A stretch of 30,468 bases of DNA, taken from NCBI GenBank assembly GCA_904501935.1, contig CAJGDA010000002.1:1-30468 (forward strand), in the 5' to 3' direction. Of the stretch, positions 18,035-25,122 are shown piece after piece. The notes below the pieces were generated by a model. It worked only from the letters and a program-made list of their open reading frames with translations, was not told the DNA's origin and ran no database searches. The stretch's first letter is position 1. Each line of letters starts with the position of its first letter. Origin of the DNA: an uncultured Methanobrevibacter sp. (GTDB taxonomy: Archaea; Methanobacteriota; Methanobacteria; Methanobacteriales; Methanobacteriaceae). Made by a program: the position numbers and the translations under genes.

Positions 18035-18961
18035 ATGAAATTTAAAATAATTGATGATTTGGCGATATTTTTAGATAATATTCTTCCTGAAAAGCAGTTG
18101 TCCAAATTACAGGAATTTTTGCTCAGTGGTGCCATTTTTACTGAGGCAAGTAAAGTTTTGGCCATACTCATAATTTTCATCATAATCTCAGAAATTGCAT
18201 TGGCATTAACATTAACGTTTATAAAGCTGCCGGGATCAGTATTGATTTTGCCGTTTTTCACAATTCCTTGTCTTTTCACATATGTTATTGTCCAGCAGGA
18301 AAGGCGAGCACAGGAAATTGAAAAAACGGCACCCGACTTTTTAAGGCAGCTTTCAAGCATGCTTCAGGTAGGTCTCAGTTTTGAAAATGCAATGGAGGAT
18401 ATGTCACAGTACGGTGAAGGGCCGTTGTATGACGAGATGCGCAGGACAATCATAGAGATTCGTATGGGTCGTAATTTTGATGATGCATGGCGTGCCATGA
18501 GCAAACGCCTGAAATCAAAGGAACTTGAGAGGGTGTTTGGAATAATACTTGATGGAAGGAAATCCGGATCAAGTATTTCAAAAGTTTTGAATGATGTTTC
18601 GGATGACTTGCGGGATTTGATGGCACTTAAAAGGGAGAGAAAGTCTGCAGTGATGATGTCTGTGATGTTTCTTTTAATCTCGGCAGTTGTTGCAACTCCA
18701 TTTTCTATTGGAATGGTCAGCGTATATTCGGGATTCATGCAAAGTAACGGAATGGAATCGGAAATCATTCTGACTGCACCGATTGCTGGAGAATTGTACC
18801 TGATTATACATTCCGTTCTTGTGGCATTCATAATCAGCATAATCATGTATGGTGATGTCAAAAAGGGAATCAAGTTTTCCCTGCCTTTGCTAGCCGCATC
18901 TTTTGTAATATTTTATCTGATTTCAACTTTTGGTGGCAGTATGCTTTTTGGGGGATTCTAA
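18035..18961 (+). CDS. Type II secretion/type IV pilus assembly protein, GspF/TadC/FlaJ-like
   Basis: The 308-residue protein has two N-terminal membrane segments near 43-85, a cytoplasmic T2SSF domain around 100-200 (PDFLRQLSSMLQVGLSFENA, then a GRNFDDAWRAMS stretch) and two or three C-terminal membrane segments. Such proteins are the membrane platform that works with a FlaI/TadA-type ATPase to assemble pilin-like filaments. No ATPase or prepilin peptidase gene is in the window, so those must be elsewhere. Its stop overlaps the start of the following class III pilin by one base (TAATG), which is strong evidence of a joint function. The start fits the leaderless promoter described above. Confidence 0.88.
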   Translation: MKFKIIDDLAIFLDNILPEKQLSKLQEFLLSGAIFTEASKVLAILIIFIIISEIALALTLTFIKLPGSVLILPFFTIPCLFTYVIVQQERRAQEIEKTAPDFLRQLSSMLQVGLSFENAMEDMSQYGEGPLYDEMRRTIIEIRMGRNFDDAWRAMSKRLKSKELERVFGIILDGRKSGSSISKVLNDVSDDLRDLMALKRERKSAVMMSVMFLLISAVVATPFSIGMVSVYSGFMQSNGMESEIILTAPIAGELYLIIHSVLVAFIISIIMYGDVKKGIKFSLPLLAASFVIFYLISTFGGSMLFGGF

Positions 18962-19143
18962 TGGATAATAGCGGACAAACATCAGCAGAATTCATTTTGC
19001 TTTTCGGAGGAATATTCGTTGTGGTTTTATTGGTTATTTACATATATAATAATTACATCAACGAATTAGGTGGTGAAATTGCATCGAAAGAAGTTAATGA
19101 GTTTAACAATCAGATAAAAGCTCTTGAAATGTATTTCAAATGA
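18961..19143 (+). CDS. Class III signal-peptide (type IV pilin-like) small protein
   Basis: The 60-residue protein begins MDNSGQTSAEFILLFGGIFV. The GQTSAEF core is the archaeal class III signal peptide (QxSxEF), cut by EppA before the Gln. After it come a hydrophobic helix and a short hydrophilic tail of about 30 residues. It overlaps the preceding gene by one base and uses GGGGGATT at the end of that gene as a ribosome-binding site. The mature protein would be about 55 residues, very small for a pilin, so it may be a minor pilin or an assembly initiator. The recognition is firm; the assembled structure is unknown. Confidence 0.85.
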   Translation: MDNSGQTSAEFILLFGGIFVVVLLVIYIYNNYINELGGEIASKEVNEFNNQIKALEMYFK

Positions 19144-19152
19144 CAATCTTAA

Positions 19153-19164
19153 AAATATAAATAA
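19153..19164 (+). promoter_or_regulatory. TATA box for the DUF4013-like gene
   Basis: AAATATAAATAA is centred about 29 nt before the ATG at 19187. No ribosome-binding site precedes that ATG. Both facts favour this start and a leaderless mRNA over the upstream in-frame ATG at 19124, which lies inside the pilin gene. Confidence 0.5.
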
Positions 19165-19186
19165 CTTTGAATATAATATAATAACG

Positions 19187-19897
19187 ATGATTGAACACAC
19201 TAAGACTTTTTACGAAAATATTATTGATTCATTAAGATTTGCACTTTCAGATAAGGTATCAATCATAGTTATTGGAGTTATTTTAACGCTTATTTCCACC
19301 ATGGAATATTATGATTTTGGATATACGGGAATTGGGATTATCATTAACATTATTTTAATTATTTTAATACTTTTTGAATCAGGATATTCATCAAAAATTA
19401 TTGAGGAAACGATTGCTGGATCAACAAAACCTCCTGCTATTGGTAACGTTATGGAAATTTTGAAATTGGGAGTTAAAGAGTCTTTAGTGTTAATTGGATA
19501 TTTCATGATTCTTACGGCTCTAACTACTTTAACTTATATTTTTCATTGGTTATTTCCTTCAATCGAAATTTTGATTATAACGAATATTATTTTGTCTGCA
19601 GTGTTATTGATATTTTTGCAAAGTTCATTAATTTATAGGGCTCATAAATCAGGAAAAGTTCGTGAAGGGTTTGATTTAAAAGGAATTTTTAGATTATATT
19701 CGAAATTAGGTTTTAAAAGTTGTTTTTATTTGTTTGTGGCAGGTTTAATTGCTCAAGTTGTTATTGTATCAAGCGTTTTTAATCTAAGTTCATTAGAGTT
19801 TGCTCGAATTATTAGATTTATTCTAAAATTCACATTGGCTCCAATATGTTTAATATTTTCCTTGAGGTTGTTTGCACTTCAGGGAACAATTGATTGA
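19187..19897 (+). CDS. Membrane protein, DUF4013-like
   Basis: About 236 residues with five or six hydrophobic segments separated by short polar loops. The pattern, with a central SGYSSKIIEETIAGSTKPPA loop and an aromatic and basic second half, resembles the DUF4013 family, common in Methanobacteriales and of unknown function. The start at 19187 is chosen because it lacks overlap with the pilin and sits at the right distance from a TATA box. No enzymatic motif is visible. It lies 43 nt after the pilin stop but seems to have its own promoter, so a link with the pilus proteins is not implied. Confidence 0.7.
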   Translation: MIEHTKTFYENIIDSLRFALSDKVSIIVIGVILTLISTMEYYDFGYTGIGIIINIILIILILFESGYSSKIIEETIAGSTKPPAIGNVMEILKLGVKESLVLIGYFMILTALTTLTYIFHWLFPSIEILIITNIILSAVLLIFLQSSLIYRAHKSGKVREGFDLKGIFRLYSKLGFKSCFYLFVAGLIAQVVIVSSVFNLSSLEFARIIRFILKFTLAPICLIFSLRLFALQGTID

Positions 19898-19930
19898 CGA
19901 AAAAATTTTTATTTTAAATTAGGTGATAAA

Positions 19931-21343
19931 ATGGACATGTTGATTGGTGGAAAACACATTTCAAGTGATGATTTGGAAGAAGTTAAAAATCCATATGATG
20001 GTGAAGTAATCGATACAGTTCCTATTGCCCACTTGCAAACTGCAGATTTGGCAATTAGCGAAGCAAATAATGCTAAAGATAGCATATGTGAAATGTCAGC
20101 ATTTAAAGTTTCAAATAAATTGTTTAATGTAGTTGAAAAATTGAAGGATCATCGTGAGGATTTTGCTGAATTATTAACTTTGGAAGTTGGAAAACCAATC
20201 AATGAGTCTCTTGTCGAATTGGATAGGTCCATTGAAACATTGAAGCTTGCAGCTGAAGAGGCAAAAAGAGTTTACGGTGAAAGTGTGCCTTTAGACGCCG
20301 GTTTGAATGGAAAAGGATTTTTTGCATTCACTCAAAAAGTTCCCTTAGGTGTTGTGGCTGCAATTACTCCATTCAACTATCCGTTAAATTTAACAATTCA
20401 TAAGATTGCACCTGCAATAGCATGCAAAAATACAGTAATTGTAAAACCGCCAACAGAAGCTCCATTAACAGTAATGAAATTCTGTGAACTGCTTAATGAG
20501 GAATTTCCGGATGGTGTAATAAACACCGTGACAGGATATGGTTCAGAAGTTGGGGACTTCCTTATAACATCACCTGATGTAGATAAGATATCATTCACTG
20601 GAAGCATAACAACAGGTCTTATGATATCTCAAAAGGCAGGAATGAAAAAAGTTACTTTAGAGCTTGGTGGAAACGATCCAATGGTTGTATTGAAGGATGC
20701 TGATATTGACAAAGCTGTAAAAGGAGTTATTAATGGAGCATTCTTGAATGCGGGTCAAGTCTGCATGGGCGTTAAAAGAATCATCATCGAAGATGAAATT
20801 GCCGATGAGTTTGCAGAAAAGCTGGTCATTGAAACTGAAAAGCTTGTCATGGGAAATCCTTTAAGCAGTGATACTACATTAGGAACATTGATTTCCGAAA
20901 AGGCTGCAAGGCAAGTTGAAGAGACTGTTAACAATGCAGTAAAAGAAGGTGCTAAAATATTGGCTGGTGGAGTTCGTGACGGGGCATTTTATGAAGCTAC
21001 TGTAATTGATAATGTCACAACAGATATGGACTTGGTTGTAAGGGAGACATTTGGACCTGTGGCGCCGATTATTCGTGTAAAATCCCTTAAAGAGGCAATT
21101 TCAGTTGCAAATGATACGGAATATGGTCTTCAAGCGGGTGTGTTTACGGAAAGTTATTCTTCAGCCATGAAATGCGCTCAGGAAATCGAAGCCGGAACCG
21201 TATTCATCAATAAGCAATCCACATTCAGAACAGACAACATGCCGTTCGGCGGATTTAAGAGCAGTGGTGTTGGAAAAGAAGGAATAAAATATGCAGTTGA
21301 AGAGATGACTAGAACTAAATTAATTGGTTTGAATCTAAGATAG
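19931..21343 (+). CDS. cofA: Aldehyde dehydrogenase, lactaldehyde dehydrogenase-like (CofA-like)
   Basis: The 470-residue NAD(P)-dependent aldehyde dehydrogenase has the catalytic Cys278 in GQVCMGVKR and Glu244 in LELGGNDP. Near the C-terminus are ETFGPVAP and MPFGGFKSSG. Its length and the short N-terminal MLIGGK opening resemble the archaeal lactaldehyde dehydrogenase CofA, proposed to make L-lactate for coenzyme F420. That route has been questioned, since phosphoenolpyruvate-derived precursors are known in F420 biosynthesis, so the physiological aldehyde is uncertain. AGGTGAT precedes the ATG by 4 nt, and a strong hairpin terminator follows at once. It is a monocistronic unit. The enzyme class is certain; the symbol is moderately supported. 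Confidence 0.85.
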   Translation: MDMLIGGKHISSDDLEEVKNPYDGEVIDTVPIAHLQTADLAISEANNAKDSICEMSAFKVSNKLFNVVEKLKDHREDFAELLTLEVGKPINESLVELDRSIETLKLAAEEAKRVYGESVPLDAGLNGKGFFAFTQKVPLGVVAAITPFNYPLNLTIHKIAPAIACKNTVIVKPPTEAPLTVMKFCELLNEEFPDGVINTVTGYGSEVGDFLITSPDVDKISFTGSITTGLMISQKAGMKKVTLELGGNDPMVVLKDADIDKAVKGVINGAFLNAGQVCMGVKRIIIEDEIADEFAEKLVIETEKLVMGNPLSSDTTLGTLISEKAARQVEETVNNAVKEGAKILAGGVRDGAFYEATVIDNVTTDMDLVVRETFGPVAPIIRVKSLKEAISVANDTEYGLQAGVFTESYSSAMKCAQEIEAGTVFINKQSTFRTDNMPFGGFKSSGVGKEGIKYAVEEMTRTKLIGLNLR

Positions 21344-21372
21344 AAAAAATCATCATTGTTGATGATTTTTTA
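21344..21372 (+). terminator. Perfect 12-bp hairpin terminator after the aldehyde dehydrogenase
   Basis: AAAAAATCATCA and TGATGATTTTTT form a perfect stem with a TTGT loop, beginning at the base right after the TAG stop. The T-run is the 3' arm itself. It looks like a bacterial intrinsic terminator and may also protect the mRNA 3' end. Confidence 0.8.
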
Positions 21373-21521
21373 TTATTTATAATTGTTTTAATTAAATAAC
21401 TGCTTTAATATTTGAATATCTCATTTAAAACAATTTAATTCTAATTTATTTTTTTATTAACTAATCTACACTTAAATAACACTTGTTGTAACTTTATAAT
21501 ATAAAATAAATAATAAAAAAG

Positions 21522-21546
21522 AAAATAAGTTTCTTAAACTTATTTT
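21522..21546 (-). terminator. Hairpin terminator of the tRNA-binding-domain gene
   Basis: AAAATAAGTTT and AAACTTATTTT form an 11-bp perfect stem around a CTT loop that contains the TAA stop of the minus-strand gene. Downstream on that strand comes a T-rich run (CTTTTTTATT). Confidence 0.7.
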
Positions 21547-22262
21547 AAATAGTTTTCGACAAGATTACGGGTTTCGTTAAGAGACTCTATTGGGATTCCT
21601 TTAGGCATTTGGCCAAGTTCGCCATCAACATCTTTGAGGATGCCTTCGCCCATTCCAAGAAACATTCCCTCACTCACGATATCGCTAAATGCCTGTGGTG
21701 GAAGCAAGGAGACGCCTACTTTATTGTCATCTTTAACATTTAAATCATTTGTAACGACTGTAATTGCACGTTTTCCCAAATTAACATTACAAATTAAGAG
21801 ATTATCGTTTTTAGGATGTTTTGTTACACTCATCACTTCTCCAACTTTAATGTCAATACCCATAATGGGGTCATTGATTGGGCCTAATGCAAGGCGATCT
21901 TGCAGGCCAATGATTGTATCAAGGAAAAATCTTACTTTTGCAATGTTTTCCTGGGTTTTTTCCCGGTCTTCTTTTGGAGCGTTGTTTAAAAATTTTTTAT
22001 TCCAGTCATCACCACCCAAACATTCAATGATTTCTAAAGCTTTTTGTTTAAGTGCAATAACATCTGGAGAGTTAACCAATTCATCCCCCTCGAGGTAGGA
22101 ATATGTTAATGATTGAAAATCACTATTCATCTGTTTTCCAATATCAATTGCTTGTTTTTTATTCCAACTTCCTCTAAATCCTGCTGTTGGAATGAGATTT
22201 AGGTAGTTTTCTCTAGCTTTGCTCGCTACTAAAATTCTATAATCTTTTGTTGTATCCCACAT
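21540..22262 (-). CDS. tRNA-binding (EMAP-II/Trbp-like OB-fold) domain protein
   Basis: The second half of this 240-residue protein, from about residue 145, is a tRNA_bind OB fold like those at the C-terminus of methionyl- and phenylalanyl-tRNA synthetases. Key stretches are VGEVMSVTKHPKNDNLLICN, TVVTNDLNV and FSDIVSEGMFLG. The N-terminal half is alpha-helical and unlike any domain I recognise; it contains FRGSWNKKQAIDIGKQM. It may assist a synthetase in trans or act in RNA handling. AAGGAG lies 7 nt before the ATG, giving a strong start. It stands alone with its own terminator. Confidence 0.8.
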   Translation of the reverse strand: MWDTTKDYRILVASKARENYLNLIPTAGFRGSWNKKQAIDIGKQMNSDFQSLTYSYLEGDELVNSPDVIALKQKALEIIECLGGDDWNKKFLNNAPKEDREKTQENIAKVRFFLDTIIGLQDRLALGPINDPIMGIDIKVGEVMSVTKHPKNDNLLICNVNLGKRAITVVTNDLNVKDDNKVGVSLLPPQAFSDIVSEGMFLGMGEGILKDVDGELGQMPKGIPIESLNETRNLVENYLK

Positions 22263-22370
22263 TTCAAGTCTCCTTAGTAATCTAAATTATATTTTTTTAC
22301 TTTATATTTTATTAATTTTTTTCTATTTTTAGAAAATAAGCCGATTTTCAACTTTAAAAAACATAAACTA

Positions 22371-22378
22371 TTTATATT
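22371..22378 (+). promoter_or_regulatory. TATA-box candidate for the PRC-barrel gene
   Basis: TTTATATT lies about 60 nt upstream of the ATG, giving a leader of roughly 35 nt that carries the GGTGT ribosome-binding site. Confidence 0.4.
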
Positions 22379-22435
22379 AACAATTAAATAAAATAATACA
22401 TATTTATTTAACTATTATTTATTTGTGGTGTAAAA

Positions 22436-22825
22436 ATGGTAGAAGTTTCAAAATTACGCAGTTTAGATATTTATACCAACACTGGACATTATGTTGGTCG
22501 TGTAGAAGATGTTGTTCTCAATATTAGATTAGGTACTATTTCAAAATTACAAGTAAGAGCTATTGAACATGAAAGGAAACCTACTGGGGTTATTAATACA
22601 TTTTTAGGAAGTATCCGTGGGGAAATGCCTGAAGAAAATGATATGAGGTCTTTCCAAAGTGATTTATTAACAGTTGACTTTGATAAAGTTCAAGCTATTG
22701 GGGATATCATGTTAATCAATCCTAGGGATATGAAAAAAGTAAATCCTGAACCACAAATCCCTGAAGCTGCAGCTCAAGCTACTCCTGAAACTAAACCACA
22801 AGAAACTCAAATTCAATTTGAATAA
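22436..22825 (+). CDS. PRC-barrel domain protein
   Basis: Residues 1 to about 100 form a PRC-barrel: SKLRSLDIYTNTGHYVGRVE is the typical opening, followed by alternating beta-strand patterns ending at IMLINPRDM. The last 30 residues are a low-complexity tail rich in Pro, Gln, Ala, Thr and Glu. Small archaeal PRC-barrel proteins are conserved and thought to bind RNA or ribosome-related partners; some relatives sit at the end of RimM. The ATG is preceded by GGTGT. The gene is followed by a hairpin and T-run before nadX, so it is probably transcribed separately. Its exact role is unknown. Confidence 0.85.
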   Translation: MVEVSKLRSLDIYTNTGHYVGRVEDVVLNIRLGTISKLQVRAIEHERKPTGVINTFLGSIRGEMPEENDMRSFQSDLLTVDFDKVQAIGDIMLINPRDMKKVNPEPQIPEAAAQATPETKPQETQIQFE

Positions 22826-22860
22826 GGAAGATTAGAATAATCTTTCACAAATTCTTTTTT
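22826..22860 (+). terminator. Hairpin plus T-run after the PRC-barrel gene
   Basis: AAGATTA (22828-22834) pairs with TAATCTT (22838-22844) around a GAA loop, extendable by G-T and G-C pairs. A run of eight T follows shortly after. Confidence 0.55.
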
Positions 22861-22887
22861 TTATAAACTTTTTTTTAGTGTGATATT

Positions 22888-23652
22888 ATGAAAGTAGGCA
22901 TTATTGGATGTGGAGCAATTGCCAACCTTATTTGTACAAGCATAGTTCCTGAAGATAACTGCATTGATATTGAATACTTTTTTGATAAGGATATTGAAAG
23001 AGCAGAGAATTTGGCAAGTTTTGCAGGCGGTGTAGCAGCACTTGACTTTGATGAAATGGTAAACAATGTTGATCTGGTCTTAGAGTGTGCATCACCGGTT
23101 TCAGTTAAGGAATTCGCTCCAAAGGTCTTAGAAAAAGGCGTTGACATGATTATCATGAGTGTCGGGGCATTGATGGATGAAGAATTCTATTATGAAATTG
23201 AAAAAATTGCTAAAGAGAGTGATGCTAAAGTACACCTGCCATCAGGTGCAATTGTAGGGCTCGATGGAATTAAAGCTGTTGCTAAATTTGGTCTTAAAGA
23301 AGTAAGTTTGGTTACTCGCAAGTCTCCTAAATCTCTTGGCAAAAATATTAGTACTGAAGAAGTATTGTTTGAAGGAAAAGCATCTGAAGCCGTAAGAGAA
23401 TTCCCATTAAACATTAATGTTGCCGCAACAATCAGCATAGCTTGTCACAGGGATATTGATGTAAAGATAATAGTTGATCCAAATGTTGATAGAAATGTTC
23501 ATGAGATAACTGCAAAAGGAGACTTTGGTGAATTTAAAACAACCACTATGAATTATCCTTGTTCTTCTAATCCAAAAACCAGCATGTTGGCAGCACTTTC
23601 AGCAATCAGATTGCTTAAGAGTTTCAATGAGACTATTAGTGTGGGTATGTAA
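22888..23652 (+). CDS. nadX: L-aspartate dehydrogenase
   Basis: The 254-residue protein opens with a Rossmann motif, GIIGCGAIANLI, and contains the AspDH signatures LPSGAIVGLDGIKA and DPNVDRNVHEI, where His205 matches the catalytic His of the family. It also has SSNPKTSMLAALSAIRLL near the end. It oxidises L-aspartate to iminoaspartate with NAD(P)+, feeding quinolinate synthase in NAD biosynthesis, and replaces NadB in many methanogens. GTGAT precedes the ATG. Its stop overlaps the thg1 start (TAATG), so the genes are translationally coupled although their pathways differ. Length is normal for the family. Confidence 0.93.
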   Translation: MKVGIIGCGAIANLICTSIVPEDNCIDIEYFFDKDIERAENLASFAGGVAALDFDEMVNNVDLVLECASPVSVKEFAPKVLEKGVDMIIMSVGALMDEEFYYEIEKIAKESDAKVHLPSGAIVGLDGIKAVAKFGLKEVSLVTRKSPKSLGKNISTEEVLFEGKASEAVREFPLNINVAATISIACHRDIDVKIIVDPNVDRNVHEITAKGDFGEFKTTTMNYPCSSNPKTSMLAALSAIRLLKSFNETISVGM

Positions 23653-24374
23653 TGAAGGATTTTGAAGTTTATTCATCTTTAAAGGTTCCGAAAAACTCAA
23701 AAATCATTGTCCGTTTAGATGGTAGAAGTTTTCACACATTGGCTCGTGATTTGAATTTGAAAAAACCCTATGATGAAAATTTTTATCATGTAATATCAAA
23801 AGTATGTGAAGATTTGTTTGAAGAATTTTCACCCATATTTGTTTATGCATTTTCAGATGAGATAAGCTTGCTTCTAGACAATATTCCATTTGATGGCAGG
23901 GTTGAAAAGATTGATTCTGTAATTGCTAGCTTTGCATCTAGCTCTTTTGTAATTAATTACAATACTCAATTCAAAAAACCTCCTGCTTTTGATTCAAGAA
24001 TCATTCCAGTTTCTGATGAAGACATTGTGAAATACTTTAAGTGGAGACAGGATGAGTCTTGGAGAAACTGTATCAATTCGCATGGAATTTCATACTTGAA
24101 ATCTAGGTATTCGAATTCTGAAGCTAATGATAAAATAAAAGGTATGAGCCAAAGTGAAGTTCATGAATTACTGTTTCAGAATGGCATTAACTTAAATGAT
24201 GTTGACACTTATAAAAAAAGAGGAATTGGAATATATAGGAAAAATAAAAAGGTAGTCGGATTCAATAAAAAGGAAAATAAAAATCAAACATCCTATAGAA
24301 GCTATGTTTACACAGATTGGCAGCTTCAGATATTTAGTGAAGAATTCTTTAAGGAAATTGAAGTGATTAAATGA
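23652..24374 (+). CDS. thg1: Archaeal tRNA(His) guanylyltransferase / Thg1-like 3'-5' polymerase
   Basis: This 240-residue enzyme has the Thg1 palm motifs. The metal-binding Asp23-Gly24 is in VRLDGRSFHTL and Asp69 in YAFSDEIS. WRQDESWRNCIN is the conserved WRQxDxxxN segment, and SHGISY and YKKRGIGIY follow. Thg1 adds a 5' G(-1) to tRNA-His; archaeal members carry out template-dependent 3'-5' addition and may repair 5'-truncated tRNA. It sits between nadX and the JAMM gene with overlaps of one and four bases, so all three are coupled. Length and motifs are complete. Confidence 0.93.
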   Translation: MKDFEVYSSLKVPKNSKIIVRLDGRSFHTLARDLNLKKPYDENFYHVISKVCEDLFEEFSPIFVYAFSDEISLLLDNIPFDGRVEKIDSVIASFASSSFVINYNTQFKKPPAFDSRIIPVSDEDIVKYFKWRQDESWRNCINSHGISYLKSRYSNSEANDKIKGMSQSEVHELLFQNGINLNDVDTYKKRGIGIYRKNKKVVGFNKKENKNQTSYRSYVYTDWQLQIFSEEFFKEIEVIK

Positions 24375-25063
24375 GTTTTTTTTCAAGAATTTTAGGCAAT
24401 AACGATGAAGAATTCCATGAAATCAAAATTGATAGGGAAGTTTTGGAATCAGTTGTGTACTATTCAAAAAAAGCATATCCGAATGAGTTCCTGGCATTTT
24501 TCGATGGCAGGATAAAGGATAAGATTCTATATATTACAAGTTTAATTTTTGTTCCGGGTGAAACCTGCGAAACAGGGGCTGTTGTTCATACGGAGTTGGT
24601 TCCAATCAACACGAAATATTGGGGTTCCGTTCATTCGCACCCTGGTCCAAGCGCAAGACCCTCCGATGCTGATTTAATTACATTTTCAAAAACAGGATAT
24701 TTTCATATGATTGTATGTCTTCCATATTCCCTAGAGACATTTAAGGCTTATGATAGGTATGGAGAACCTACAGATTATACTGTTGGGGATTATAACTTTC
24801 TTATGGATAATGACCTAATTGAATTTTTCGATGAAGATGATGTCTTAAAGGACAGTGATGAGTTTAAACCAGGATTTCTTGATGAGGAAGATGACGAATT
24901 TTTCAAACATCTCGATGAAGAAAGATCAGATTACTATGGAAATTATGAAAAACAGCATCAAATCAAGGTGATTTCAAATAATCAGCTGCCCAATCAAGTT
25001 GTTAAAATTGAAATTAATCCAGATGGCACTGTAAAAAGAGTTCATAGGGAATTTAAAGAATAG
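24371..25063 (+). CDS. JAMM/MPN+ domain metalloprotease with acidic C-terminal extension
   Basis: The zinc JAMM motif is complete: His88-x-His90, Ser98 and Asp101 in HSHPGPSARPSDAD, with Glu39 (NEFLAFF) as the upstream catalytic glutamate. Archaeal JAMM proteins such as HvJAMM1 remove ubiquitin-like SAMP modifiers from targets or act in sulfur-transfer pathways. After the core, about 140 residues, comes a tail of roughly 90 residues that is strongly acidic (runs of Asp/Glu around 155-190). That tail is longer than in the minimal archaeal enzymes and could recruit substrate. It overlaps thg1 by four bases (ATGA). The activity prediction is strong; the substrate is unknown. Confidence 0.9.
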   Translation: MSFFSRILGNNDEEFHEIKIDREVLESVVYYSKKAYPNEFLAFFDGRIKDKILYITSLIFVPGETCETGAVVHTELVPINTKYWGSVHSHPGPSARPSDADLITFSKTGYFHMIVCLPYSLETFKAYDRYGEPTDYTVGDYNFLMDNDLIEFFDEDDVLKDSDEFKPGFLDEEDDEFFKHLDEERSDYYGNYEKQHQIKVISNNQLPNQVVKIEINPDGTVKRVHREFKE

Positions 25064-25093
25064 CTATTTTTGATGGTTAAAAAAGAAAAAAGA

Positions 25094-25122
25094 AAAAAAC
25101 AATTATGGTGAAATTGTTTTTT
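25094..25122. terminator. Bidirectional hairpin terminator between the JAMM operon and serA
   Basis: AAAAAACAATT and AATTGTTTTTT form an 11-bp perfect stem with a 7-nt loop. The A-run on one side and T-run on the other give a U-tract to both converging transcripts. Confidence 0.75.
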
